A DNA stretch of 44,149 nt from positions 1-44,149 of the forward strand of contig JACPDG010000059.1 of NCBI GenBank assembly GCA_016184125.1, written 5' to 3'. The notes below the pieces were generated by a model. That model saw nothing but the letters and a program-made list of their open reading frames with translations. It made no database searches and was not told the DNA's origin. A program made the position numbers and the translations under genes. Shown here piece after piece: positions 1 to 9,850 of the stretch. The DNA comes from Candidatus Rokuibacteriota bacterium. Its GTDB lineage: Bacteria > Methylomirabilota > Methylomirabilia > Rokubacteriales > CSP1-6. The first letter of the stretch is position 1. Every line of letters starts with the position of its first letter.

Positions 1-2
1 TC

Positions 3-86
3 CGGTTCGCGCTGACGCTGCTGGGTGTCGGAGGCCCGGTGTCGACGTCGTTCGGCCTGGGCGGCCTGATGGGCGCGTCCCGATGA
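3..86 (+). CDS. C-terminal end of an unidentified upstream protein (partial)
   Basis: An open frame enters from the left edge and stops at a TGA that overlaps the ATG of the next gene in an ATGA arrangement. Only about 27 residues are visible. They are rich in Gly, Leu and Ser and could be a hydrophobic C-terminal tail. The tight overlap suggests co-translation with the sugar aminotransferase, so a polysaccharide or membrane protein is plausible, but no family can be named. Confidence 0.4.
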   Translation, partial: RFALTLLGVGGPVSTSFGLGGLMGASR

Positions 87-1183
87 TCCCGTTCGTCGAC
101 CTGGCGCGCCAGCACGCCGCGCTGAAGCCCGCGCTCATGCAGAGCCTCGAGCGCGTCCTCGACTCCAGCCGCTTCATCCTCGGCGAGCAGGGGGCGGCGC
201 TCGAGCGCGAGCTGGCGGCGGTCATGGGGGTGCGGCACGGCATCGGCGTGGCGTCCGGGACGGACGCGCTCCGCCTGGCCCTCGCGGCGCTCCGCGTCGG
301 GCCGGGCGACGAGGTCATCACCCCCGCGTTCTCGTTCGTCGCCTCCACCACCACCATCGTGATGACGGGCGCCACGCCCGTCTTCGTCGACGTCGATCCC
401 GCGACCTACGCGCTCGACCCGGCCGCCGTCGAGCGCGCGATCACGCCGCGCACCCGCGCCGTCGTGCCCGTGCATCTCTACGGGCACCCGGCGCCGATGG
501 ACGCGATCGTGGACCTCGCGCGCGCCCGCGGGATCGCGGTCGTCGAGGACGCCGCGCAGGCGATCGGCGCGAGCTACGCCGGCCGCCCGGTGGGCTCGTG
601 GGGCGACGTCGCGTGCCTGTCGTTCTATCCGACGAAGAACCTCGGGGCGTGCGGCGACGGCGGCATGGTCGTGACGGACCGCGACGATCTCGCCGAGCGC
701 GTGCGACGGCTCCGGCACCACGGCGATGCCGGTCGGTACCGGCATGCCGAGCTCGGGTGGTGCAGCCGGCTCGACGAGATGCAGGCGGCGCTGCTGCACG
801 TGAAGCTCGCGCACCTCGGCGCCTGGACCGACCGGCGGCGCGCGATCGCCGGGGTGTACGCCGCGCGACTCGGGGGCCTTCCTCTCGGTCTCGCGGTCGA
901 GCGAGCGCCCGCCCGCCACGTGTATCACCTGTACACCGTGCGTCATCCGCAGCGTGACGCCCTGCAGACGATGCTCGCGGACCTCGGCATCGGCACGGCG
1001 GTCCACTATCCCATTCCCGTCCCGGCCCAGCCGCTGTTCGGCATCGACGGCGAGCGGCGGTGGCCCGAGGCCTGGCGGGCGGCGCGCGAGGTCCTGTCGC
1101 TGCCGTGCTTCGCCGAGCTCACGGACGGCGAGGTCGAGCGCGTCGCTGCGGCCGTCCGCGAGGCGTGCGCTCGCCTGCGCTGA
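83..1183 (+). CDS. DegT/DnrJ/EryC1/StrS-family nucleotide-sugar aminotransferase
   Basis: This is a PLP-dependent fold-type I aminotransferase that, in its family, transfers an amino group to a keto-sugar nucleotide for lipopolysaccharide or surface glycan synthesis. The 366-residue length is normal. The start has the family pattern IPFVDL. The substrate region GVASGTDALRLAL lies near residue 55. The cofactor Asp is in VVEDAAQAIGA, and the Schiff-base lysine is K185 in SFYPTKNLGACGDGG. The ATG overlaps the stop of the upstream frame. A nucleotide-sugar dehydrogenase follows 20 bp downstream, which supports a shared sugar pathway. The exact sugar cannot be read from the sequence. Confidence 0.92.
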   Translation: MIPFVDLARQHAALKPALMQSLERVLDSSRFILGEQGAALERELAAVMGVRHGIGVASGTDALRLALAALRVGPGDEVITPAFSFVASTTTIVMTGATPVFVDVDPATYALDPAAVERAITPRTRAVVPVHLYGHPAPMDAIVDLARARGIAVVEDAAQAIGASYAGRPVGSWGDVACLSFYPTKNLGACGDGGMVVTDRDDLAERVRRLRHHGDAGRYRHAELGWCSRLDEMQAALLHVKLAHLGAWTDRRRAIAGVYAARLGGLPLGLAVERAPARHVYHLYTVRHPQRDALQTMLADLGIGTAVHYPIPVPAQPLFGIDGERRWPEAWRAAREVLSLPCFAELTDGEVERVAAAVREACARLR

Positions 1184-1203
1184 GAGGAGAAGGAAGGAAG
1201 TCG

Positions 1204-2526
1204 ATGAAGTCGGAATGGTCGAGGACCGCGGAGATGCTTCGGGAACGACTGGCGGGCACGCCCGCCGTCGGTGTGGTGGGGCTCGGGTACGTCGGGCTGC
1301 CGCTCGCGGTGGCGTTCGCGCAGTCGGGGGCGTCGGTGATCGGCATCGACCTCGACGGGGCGCGCGTGAGCGCCATCCAGGCGGGACGGAGCTTCGTCGA
1401 GGACGTGCCGGCGAGCGTGCTGTCCGACGTCGTGGCGAGCGGGCGACTGCGTGCGTCCGACGACGGCGCGCTGCTGAGCCGCGCCGACGCGATCGTCATC
1501 TGCGTGCCGACGCCGCTCGGGAAGTCGCGCGAGCCGGACATCTCGTACATCGTCGGCGCGGCCGACGCGGTGGCGAAGACGATCCGGCCCGGTCAGCTCA
1601 TCGTCCTCGAGTCGACGACGTATCCGGGGACGACGCAGGAAGTCCTGCTGCCGAGGTTCGAGGCGCGCGGGCTCGAGGCGGGCGTCGACTTCTTCCTCGC
1701 GTTTTCGCCGGAACGGATCGACCCCGGCAATCAGCAGTACACGCTGCGCGAGATCCCGAAGGTCGTCGGCGGCCTCACCGCCGTCTGTCGCGACCTCGCC
1801 GCGGCGCTCTACGGCCGCGTCTCGAAGGAGGTCGTGCCGGTCTCGAGCCCGGAGACGGCGGAGATGGTGAAGCTCTACGAGAACACCTTCCGGTCGGTGA
1901 ACGTGGCGCTCGTCAACGAGTTCGCGATCATGTGCCGCCGGCTCGGCATCTCGGTCTGGGAGGTGATCCGCGCCGCGTCCACGAAGCCGTTCGGCTTCAT
2001 GCCCTTCTATCCCGGTCCGGGCCTCGGCGGCCACTGCCTGCCGTCCGACCCGTACTACCTCTCCTGGAAGGTGCGGCTCGAGGGCTACGAGCCGAAGTTC
2101 ATCACCTTCGCGGACGAGATCAACCGCCACATGCCGCACTACGTGCTCGGGCTCGTGGCGGACGCGCTCAACGACCGCGCGCGCGCGATCCGCGGATCGA
2201 CGATCCTCGTGCTCGGCGTCGCGTACAAGGCCAACGTGGGCGACACGCGCGATTCGCCGGCGCTCGAGATCATCGACGCGCTGCTGCTCAAGGGCGCGCG
2301 CGTCGAGTACCACGACCCGCACGTGCCGGCGATCACCGTGAACGGGGTGCGGCTCGAGTCAGTCGACTGGGCGCAGGCCGACCTCGGCGGGCGCGACGTG
2401 GTCCTGATCCTCACCGCGCACGCGGGGTACGACTGGCCCGCCATCGTGGAGGCGTCGCGGCTCGTCGTCGACACGCGCAACGCCGCGGCGGGTTGCGGGG
2501 CGCCGGGCAAGATCATCCGGCTGTGA
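1204..2526 (+). CDS. UDP-N-acetylhexosamine 6-dehydrogenase (WbpA/TviB/WecC type)
   Basis: The enzyme is an NAD-dependent four-electron oxidase that converts a UDP-N-acetyl sugar to its uronic acid. I start it at ATG 1204, after a purine-rich AGGAGAAGGAAGG stretch; an earlier in-frame start at 1060 lies inside the aminotransferase gene and is unlikely. The Rossmann motif VGLGYVGLPLAVAFA lies near residues 24-38. The catalytic cysteine is C278 in GPGLGGHCLPSDPYYLSWK, a form typical of the WbpA/TviB/WecC branch. The C-terminal UDP-binding domain includes VLGVAYKANVGDTRDSPA. Length is 440 aa, as expected. With the preceding aminotransferase it probably makes an amino-uronic sugar for a surface polymer. 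Confidence 0.92.
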   Translation: MKSEWSRTAEMLRERLAGTPAVGVVGLGYVGLPLAVAFAQSGASVIGIDLDGARVSAIQAGRSFVEDVPASVLSDVVASGRLRASDDGALLSRADAIVICVPTPLGKSREPDISYIVGAADAVAKTIRPGQLIVLESTTYPGTTQEVLLPRFEARGLEAGVDFFLAFSPERIDPGNQQYTLREIPKVVGGLTAVCRDLAAALYGRVSKEVVPVSSPETAEMVKLYENTFRSVNVALVNEFAIMCRRLGISVWEVIRAASTKPFGFMPFYPGPGLGGHCLPSDPYYLSWKVRLEGYEPKFITFADEINRHMPHYVLGLVADALNDRARAIRGSTILVLGVAYKANVGDTRDSPALEIIDALLLKGARVEYHDPHVPAITVNGVRLESVDWAQADLGGRDVVLILTAHAGYDWPAIVEASRLVVDTRNAAAGCGAPGKIIRL

Positions 2527-2533
2527 GCGCGGC

Positions 2534-3490
2534 ATGAGCCATGCGCAGCCGCTCCGGCCGGCGGCCCGTCCCACGGGTGAGGCCGCCCCGCCGCTCTCGG
2601 ACACGCTGCTCGCCGTCGTGCAGTCGCTCCGGCCCCGGCAGTGGGTCAAGAACCTGTTCGTCTTCGCGGGGCTCGTCTTCGCCGAGCGCCTGTTCACGCC
2701 GTCCGCGGCCGTGGCGCTCGGCGCCTTCGCCGTGTTCTGCGCGCTGTCCGGGGCGGTCTACCTGCTCAACGACGTCGCCGACCGGGAGCGCGACCGCCGC
2801 CATCCGCAGAAGCGCCACCGTCCGATCGCGTCCGGACGCCTGGGCGTCGGCGCCGCGGTCGTGCTCGCCGTCGTGCTCGCCGCGGCCGCCCTCGGCGCCG
2901 GCCTTGCCGTCAACCGTGGCTTCGCGCTCACCGCGTTCGCGTACGTCGTGCTGCTCGGACTCTACTCCGCGTGGCTCAAGCACGTCGTGATCGTCGACGT
3001 GCTGGTCGTCTCGATGGGCTTCGTGCTCCGGGCGGTGGCGGGCGCGCTCGCCATCGCCGTCGAGATCTCCGGCTGGCTCCTGATCTGCACGATCCTGATC
3101 GCGCTGTTCCTGGCCCTCGGCAAGCGGCGCCACGAGGTGCTCGCCCTCGCCGACGCGGCCGCGCGGCACCGGCCGATCCTCGAGGAGTACAGCGCGGCGC
3201 TGCTCGACCAGATGATCGCCGTGGTGACGGCCTCGACCGTCACGGCCTACGCGCTGTACACGATGTCGCCCGAGACGGTGGCCAAGTTCCACACGCGCCT
3301 GCTGCCGGCGACGCTGCCGTTCGTGCTCTACGGCATCTTCCGCTACCTGTACCTGCTCTATCACCGGCAGCTCGGCGGCAACCCGTCCGAGCTGTTCCTG
3401 AACGACAAGGCGCTGCTGTGGAACACGGTCGCGTGGATCGCCGTGGTCCTGCTGGTCATCTACGGACCCGCGACACTGTTCGAGCGATGA
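2534..3490 (+). CDS. UbiA-family decaprenyl-phosphate phosphoribosyltransferase-like protein
   Basis: This is a polytopic membrane prenyltransferase of the UbiA superfamily, 318 aa. The Asp-rich catalytic motif NDVADRERDRRHPQKRHR near residues 82-99 is the form seen in 5-phosphoribose-1-diphosphate:decaprenyl-phosphate transferases. Those enzymes feed arabinofuranose donor synthesis in actinobacteria and surface glycan synthesis elsewhere. Multiple Leu/Ala/Val helices follow. The gene starts 7 bp after the dehydrogenase stop and its own stop overlaps the next start, so it is part of the same operon. The acceptor lipid length is inferred from the family, not visible. Confidence 0.85.
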   Translation: MSHAQPLRPAARPTGEAAPPLSDTLLAVVQSLRPRQWVKNLFVFAGLVFAERLFTPSAAVALGAFAVFCALSGAVYLLNDVADRERDRRHPQKRHRPIASGRLGVGAAVVLAVVLAAAALGAGLAVNRGFALTAFAYVVLLGLYSAWLKHVVIVDVLVVSMGFVLRAVAGALAIAVEISGWLLICTILIALFLALGKRRHEVLALADAAARHRPILEEYSAALLDQMIAVVTASTVTAYALYTMSPETVAKFHTRLLPATLPFVLYGIFRYLYLLYHRQLGGNPSELFLNDKALLWNTVAWIAVVLLVIYGPATLFER

Positions 3491-4569
3491 CGACTCGAAG
3501 CCAGGTCGCGGTGCTCAGGACGCAGCCGGAGACGGTGGTCGAGGACTATGGCCGCCTGATGCGGCTTTCGAAGTACGACCAGGCCGTCCCGCGAGAGCAC
3601 GAGCTGATCCTCAAGCTGAACCTGTCGTGGACGAAGTACTTCCCGGCGTGCTCGAGCCAGCCGTGGCAGGTGGACGGGATCCTGACGACCCTCCTCGCCG
3701 ACGGGTACGACCGCGCGCGCATCTTGCCGGTCGAGAACAAGACGGTCGTCACGAATCCGGTCGAGGGCTGCCGCAACAACAGGTGGGACCCGGTCCTGCG
3801 GCGCCACGGGGTGGCATTCATCCCGCTGCCGGAGGTCGAGTGGACCGTCTACCGGTTCACGAGCCCGTTGCTCCGGCTGAACCGGATCTTCCCCGCCGGG
3901 ATCGAGATCCCGAGGATGTACGTGGGGAAGAATATCCTCCAATTACCCACGATGAAGACGCACGGGCACTCCACGACGACCGGCGCCATCAAGAACAGCT
4001 TCGGCGGGCTGCTCAAGGAAGTCCGGCACTACGCGCACGAGTTCATGCACGAGGTGCTCGTCGACCTGATGTACATGCAACGCGAGCTGCATCCCGGGAT
4101 CTTCGCCGTGATGGACGGCACCGTCATGGGCGACGGCGCCGGGCCGCGCACGATGGTGCCGCGCGTCGGCAACCTCATCCTCGCCGCGGCGGATCAGGTC
4201 GCGATCGACGCGATCGCGGCCAAGATCATGGGCTTCGATCCCATGGCGATCCCCTACCTGCGCATGTGCCACGAGCGCGGGCTCGGCGTGGCCGACCCCC
4301 GAGAGATCGAGATCGTCGGCGATGCGGAGGCCGCCGACGTCACCATGGGCTTCAAGACGAGCCGGAGCCTCGTCATCTGGGGCGACCAGCTCATCCGCCG
4401 CGGTCCGCTGCGCCCGCTCAAGCGCCTGCTGCTGCATTCGCCGCTGGTCGTGTGGGCGCCGTTCGCGTCGAACGTCTACCACGACTTCCTGTGGTACCCG
4501 ACGGTCGGTCGCGGTCGCATCCGCGCGTTCCGCGACACGCCATGGGGCCGGCTCTTCGACCGCTACTGA
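3487..4569 (+). CDS. DUF362 domain protein
   Basis: The 360-residue protein begins at an ATGA overlap with the UbiA-family gene. It has the features of DUF362: LILKLNLSW near residue 40, a central MKTHGHSTTTGAIKN stretch and a C-terminal GDGAGPRTMVPRVGNLILA segment followed by VAIDAIAAKIMGFDP. DUF362 proteins are often near iron-sulfur or radical chemistry genes, but this copy shows no clear ferredoxin Cys cluster. Its biochemical role is unknown. Coupling to the prenyltransferase suggests a cell-envelope role, which is inference only. A palindromic repeat element directly follows its stop. Confidence 0.8.
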   Translation: MTTRSQVAVLRTQPETVVEDYGRLMRLSKYDQAVPREHELILKLNLSWTKYFPACSSQPWQVDGILTTLLADGYDRARILPVENKTVVTNPVEGCRNNRWDPVLRRHGVAFIPLPEVEWTVYRFTSPLLRLNRIFPAGIEIPRMYVGKNILQLPTMKTHGHSTTTGAIKNSFGGLLKEVRHYAHEFMHEVLVDLMYMQRELHPGIFAVMDGTVMGDGAGPRTMVPRVGNLILAAADQVAIDAIAAKIMGFDPMAIPYLRMCHERGLGVADPREIEIVGDAEAADVTMGFKTSRSLVIWGDQLIRRGPLRPLKRLLLHSPLVVWAPFASNVYHDFLWYPTVGRGRIRAFRDTPWGRLFDRY

Positions 4570-4780
4570 CGACTATCGAGATGGGGGGACTAGCGAAGCC
4601 CCCCACACCCCCCGGGCTCGGAGCCGTCCCGGGGGACCCGGGACGGCCCTCGAGCACCCGATGCGACCAGCGAAGCCCCCCAAGCCTCCCGATCGCTCGC
4701 ACACGCCCCGGGGGGGTGCGCGGACGCACCCGTGGAACCCGGGGCGCGGCTCGATCATCGGATTCGTTCACAGCCTCTGA
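4570..4780 (+). repeat. Palindromic element locus R1 (two units, forward)
   Basis: Two head-to-tail units of the dispersed element fill the gap between the DUF362 gene and the toxin-antitoxin pair. Unit one has GGGGGG-ACTAGCGAAG-CCCCCC followed by arms GCCGTCCCGGG and CCCGGGACGGC. Unit two has lost most of its first G6 arm, has arms GCCCCGGG and CCCGGGGC, and carries the nested hairpin GGGTGCG-CGGA-CGCACCC at 4714-4731. It ends with the conserved GATTCGTTCAC tail near 4761-4771. Nothing gene-like is seen in this interval. Confidence 0.85.
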
Positions 4781-4816
4781 TGTCCCGAGGCGCCGCGCCG
4801 AGACTCCACGGCCGCC

Positions 4817-4836
4817 GTAGTACAATCTTGTACTAC
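4817..4836. promoter_or_regulatory. Perfect palindromic operator overlapping the toxin-antitoxin promoter
   Basis: The sequence GTAGTACAATCTTGTACTAC is an inverted repeat with two exact 9-bp arms and a TC centre. The hexamer TACAAT at 4821-4826 inside it resembles a sigma-70 -10 box, so repressor binding would block transcription. A strong ribosome site AGGAGG follows at 4838-4843, 7 bp before the antitoxin ATG. Symmetry, position and an adjacent ribbon-helix-helix gene point to autoregulation. Confidence 0.8.
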
Positions 4837-4850
4837 GAGGAGGTGTCGCG

Positions 4851-5126
4851 ATGCCGACGAGCGTGCGACTCGACGCGAAGACGGAGATTCTGGTGACCCG
4901 CCTCGCGCGGAAGACCGGCCGCACGAAGTCCCAGGTGATCCGGGATGCGATCGCCCGGCTCGCTGAAGACGGCGACGGCGCCGAGAAGCGGGCGAAGACC
5001 CCCTACGAGGCGATGAAGCACCTGATCGGGATCGCTGACAGCGGAGGTGCGAACCTGTCCGAACGGACGGGGGAGAAGTTCACGGCACGGCTCCGCGAGC
5101 AGGCTCGTGCGCGCCGTTCTCGTTGA
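4851..5126 (+). CDS. Ribbon-helix-helix (CopG/VapB-like) antitoxin
   Basis: The 91-residue protein starts with MPTSVRLDAKTEILVTRLA, the short beta strand and first helix of a ribbon-helix-helix DNA-binding fold. It continues with GRTKSQVIRDAIARL, the second helix. Such antitoxins bind palindromic operators as dimers and neutralise the toxin with the C-terminal part, here the charged tail after residue 45. The gene is preceded by AGGAGG and by a perfect 20-bp palindrome. It overlaps the PIN-domain gene by 20 nt, as is common in vapBC operons. Confidence 0.85.
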   Translation: MPTSVRLDAKTEILVTRLARKTGRTKSQVIRDAIARLAEDGDGAEKRAKTPYEAMKHLIGIADSGGANLSERTGEKFTARLREQARARRSR

Positions 5127-5517
5127 CGCCGGGCCGCTGGTGGCGCTGTTCGACCGCAGTGATCGGCACCACGAGCGCTGCCGGGAGGCGCTGCGGTCGA
5201 TCGACGCGCCGCTCGTCAGCGCGTGGCCGGTGTTGACGGAGGCGATGCACCTCTTGGGATTCTCCTGGGACGCGCAGCGCGCCCTCTGGGACCTGCTGGA
5301 CTCCGAGACGCTCGCGCTGCTGCCGCTCGAGTACGCCGACGCGCTCCGTATGAAGCGCCTCATGGCGACATACCGGGACTTGCCGATGGACCTTGCGGAT
5401 GCTGCGCTGGTGAGGCTCGCCGAGCGCGAAGGGGTCCGGGAGATCTTCACCATCGATCGCCGCGACTTCAGCCTGTACCGGCCTGCGAAGATCGGCCGAT
5501 TCACGATCGTGCCCTGA
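5107..5517 (+). CDS. PIN-domain ribonuclease toxin (VapC-like)
   Basis: I place the start at GTG 5107, giving 136 aa beginning MRAVLVDAGPLVALFD. A longer frame from 5047 would add residues that do not look like a PIN domain. The acidic metal-binding residues are D7 in VLVDAGPL, the Glu in VLTEAMHLL, and the Asp residues in DLPMDLADAALV and IFTIDRRDF. PIN toxins cleave RNA, often tRNA or rRNA, when the antitoxin is lost. The 20-nt overlap with the antitoxin gene implies translational coupling. Confidence 0.85.
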   Translation: MRAVLVDAGPLVALFDRSDRHHERCREALRSIDAPLVSAWPVLTEAMHLLGFSWDAQRALWDLLDSETLALLPLEYADALRMKRLMATYRDLPMDLADAALVRLAEREGVREIFTIDRRDFSLYRPAKIGRFTIVP

Positions 5518-5558
5518 CGTGCCGGAGGGGCGCGCCGGGTCTGCCGGTAAAGCCGCGA

Positions 5559-5564
5559 TAGAAT
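5559..5564 (+). promoter_or_regulatory. Candidate -10 box of gltX
   Basis: TAGAAT lies 8 nt before the gltX ATG. Transcription starting about 7 nt downstream would give an almost leaderless mRNA. No convincing -35 box is seen, so the call is weak on its own; similar boxes precede lolA and rimO. Confidence 0.35.
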
Positions 5565-5572
5565 ACACCTTC

Positions 5573-7123
5573 ATGGCACCTGACACCGCGCCGACAAGGG
5601 ACGGCACCGTCCGCGTGCGCTTCGCGCCGAGCCCGACGGGCCACCTCCACGTCGGCGGCGCCCGCACGGCGCTCTTCAACTGGCTCTACGCCAGGCACCA
5701 CGGCGGGACCTTCATCCTCCGCATCGAGGACACCGACCGCTCCCGATCCACCGAGGAGAACATCCACTCGATCGTGGACGCGCTCCGCTGGCTCGGGCTC
5801 GACTGGGACGAGGGGCCGCCCATGCCCGGGTACCGCCAGACCGAGCGGATGGATCTCTACCGCGAGCACGCCGAGCGGCTTCGCGCCGCCGGCCGCGCGT
5901 ACTACTGCGACTGCCCGCCCGAGCTGCTCGACGCGGAGCGCAAGCAGGCCGAGGCGCGCAAGGAGACGTTCCGCTACTCCGGGCGCTGCCGCGAGCGAGG
6001 GCTGACCGCCGGGGCGCTGCGCCTGCGCATCCCCGACGAGGGTGCGACCGTCGTCGACGACCTGACGCACGGGACGGTCACGTTCGAGCGCACGCAGCTC
6101 GACGACTGGATCCTCGTGCGCTCGGACGGCACGCCGACGTACAACTTCTGCGTCGTGGTCGATGACGTCACCATGCGGATCACGCACGTCATCCGCGGCA
6201 ACGACCACCTGTCGAACACGCCGAAGCAGATCCTCTGCTACGAGGCGCTCGGCTACCCCGTGCCGGCCTTCGCGCACGTCTCGATGATCCTCGGCCCGGA
6301 CCGGAGCCGGCTGTCCAAGCGCCACGGCGCCACGTCGGTGCAGGCGTTCCGCGATGCGGGCATCCTGCCCGACGCGATGGTCAACTCCCTCGCCCGTCTC
6401 GGCTGGGCGCACGGCGACCAGGAGATCTTCACGCGCGACGAGCTCGTCGCGCTCTTCGACATCAAGGACGTGGCCTCCGCGGGTGCGATCTTCGACCGGC
6501 AGAAGCTCTCCTGGCTGTCGCTCCAGTACATGAAGGCCATGGATGGGCGGCGACTGGCGGAGCTCGCCGCGCCGTTCGTGGAGCGCGCGGGCCTGCCGGT
6601 GCCGCCGCCCGATCAGCTCGCGCGGATGGCCGAGACGCTGCGCGAGCGCGCGAGCACGCTGGTCGAGCTCGTCGAGACCGGCCGCTTCTACTTCGAGCGC
6701 CCCCGGGCGTACGAGCCGAAGGCGGCGCAGAAATTCTTCACCGCCGACGGCGCCTCCCGCCTCGGCCTGCTCATCGAGCGGCTCGCAGCGCTCGAGGCGT
6801 TCACGGCACCCGCGATCGAGCCGGTGTACCGCGCGCTCGTGGACCGGCTCGGCGTCAAGCTGGTCGACCTCGCGCAGCTCACCCGGCTCGCGCTGACCGG
6901 ACGGACGGCGTCGCCGCCCATCTTCGACGTGCTCGCCATCCTCGGACGCGAGGAGTCGCTCGCGCGTCTCCGCGTTGCGCGCGACGCGTGCGTCGGGGGT
7001 CTGGGGGCCATGTCGGGGCCCACGGCCGAGCGGGGGATCGAGGAGCGCCCCGGGTCCCCCGGGGCGCTTCCGAGCGTCGGGGGGTCTGGGGGCCATGTCG
7101 GGGCCCCCAGAAGAAAACGATGA
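5573..7123 (+). CDS. gltX: Glutamyl-tRNA synthetase
   Basis: This class Ib aminoacyl-tRNA synthetase charges tRNA-Glu, or both tRNA-Glu and tRNA-Gln if the organism uses the transamidation route. The ATG at 5573 gives MAPDTAPTRDG and then VRVRFAPSPTGHLHVGGART, which contains the HIGH-type motif. The second catalytic motif is SRLSKRHGATS, the KMSKS equivalent. Cysteines in YYCDCPPELL and SGRC suggest a zinc site. The protein is 516 aa. About its last 42 residues (from near 475) are encoded by a palindromic repeat element, and the stop lies just past it. The native stop therefore appears to be lost. The TGA overlaps the next gene's ATG. Confidence 0.95.
   Translation: MAPDTAPTRDGTVRVRFAPSPTGHLHVGGARTALFNWLYARHHGGTFILRIEDTDRSRSTEENIHSIVDALRWLGLDWDEGPPMPGYRQTERMDLYREHAERLRAAGRAYYCDCPPELLDAERKQAEARKETFRYSGRCRERGLTAGALRLRIPDEGATVVDDLTHGTVTFERTQLDDWILVRSDGTPTYNFCVVVDDVTMRITHVIRGNDHLSNTPKQILCYEALGYPVPAFAHVSMILGPDRSRLSKRHGATSVQAFRDAGILPDAMVNSLARLGWAHGDQEIFTRDELVALFDIKDVASAGAIFDRQKLSWLSLQYMKAMDGRRLAELAAPFVERAGLPVPPPDQLARMAETLRERASTLVELVETGRFYFERPRAYEPKAAQKFFTADGASRLGLLIERLAALEAFTAPAIEPVYRALVDRLGVKLVDLAQLTRLALTGRTASPPIFDVLAILGREESLARLRVARDACVGGLGAMSGPTAERGIEERPGSPGALPSVGGSGGHVGAPRRKR
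6994..7110 (-). repeat. Palindromic element locus R2 (reverse, inside gltX 3' end)
   Basis: A reverse-oriented unit with arms GCGCCCCGGG and CCCGGGGCGC is followed by a GGGGGCC-ATGTCG-GGGCCCCC hairpin. A partial second unit lies at 6994-7025. The whole element is translated as the Gly/Pro-rich tail of GltX. It lacks the terminal GTGAACGAA segment. Confidence 0.85.
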
Positions 7124-7778
7124 GGCTCCTCCTCGCCCGGCACGGCCAGTCGGTCTGGAACAGCGAGCGCCGGTTCCAGGGCTCGACGGACATCGAGCTC
7201 TCGGACGTCGGTCGCGCGCAGGCGGCTGCGCTCGGTCGCGCGCTCCGGAGCACACGGCTCGCCGCGGCGTACGCGAGCCCGATGCGTCGGGCGCGGGAGA
7301 CGGCCCAGATCGCGCTGGCCGAAGCGGGCGTGCCCATCGTGCCGATCGTCCCGATCGAGGAGCTCCGCGAGCTGTGCCTCGGGGACTGGGAGGGGTGCAC
7401 GGTGGACGAGGTGCGCGCGCGGGACGGCGATCCCTACCGCGCGTGGGTGAGGGCGCCGCTCGACTGCCCGCCGCCGCGCGGCGAGCCGTTGCCCGAGGTC
7501 TGCGCGCGCGTGCGCGGCGCGATCGAGCGGATCGGCGCGGCGCATCCGGACGGCGAGGACGTCCTCGTCGTGGCCCACGGCGGCGTCATCAGCGTCTACG
7601 CCTGCTGGCTCCTCGGCTGCTCGTTCAACTGGCTGTGGCGGCTCCGGGTCGACAACGCGTCGGTCACCGTCGTGAAGCCGCCGCGGGTCGTGTCGCTCAA
7701 CGACACGTCGCACCTCGGCGCCGGGCTTCGCTCGAACGCGCCCCCGCGCGTCGAGGTCATCCGGGAGACGGCGGCCGA

Positions 7779-7782
<4 letters not shown>
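7120..7782 (+). CDS. Histidine phosphatase family protein (phosphoglycerate mutase-like)
   Basis: The 220-residue protein begins MRLLLARHGQSVWNSERRFQG; RHG at residues 7-9 is the phospho-accepting histidine motif of the superfamily. The second core arginine is in YASPMRRARETAQ, the acidic residue in REL.LGDWEG, and the second catalytic histidine in VLVVAHGGVISV. These enzymes dephosphorylate small molecules such as alpha-ribazole phosphate or sugar phosphates, or act as mutases. Substrate cannot be told here. The start overlaps the gltX stop and its own stop overlaps the transporter start, so the three genes are coupled. Confidence 0.9.
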
Positions 7783-9729
<1,947 letters not shown>

Positions 9730-9733
9730 CGGT

Positions 9734-9850
9734 GTGGGGGGCCCCGAGATGGCCCCCCACGCCCCCCAGCGCTCGCAACCGGCCCGGGGGACCCGGGCCG
9801 GTGCTCGGGATCGCGCTTGGCCGGGCCCCGACATGGACCCCCACGCCCCG
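9734..9850 (+). repeat. Palindromic element locus R3 (forward, glnB-glnE junction)
   Basis: A forward unit with GGGGGGCC-CCGAGAT-GGCCCCCC and arms CCGGCCCGGG and CCCGGGCCGG lies in the 5-bp-to-gene gap after glnB. A partial first hairpin (CCCCGACATGGACCCCC) follows at 9827-9843. The candidate start codons of glnE at 9734 and 9833 both lie inside it. Confidence 0.8.

Noticed and set aside
5047-5106. Longer start for the first PIN toxin
   Set aside because: The extra residues are Arg-rich, come from a second frame of the antitoxin gene, and do not match a PIN N-terminus.
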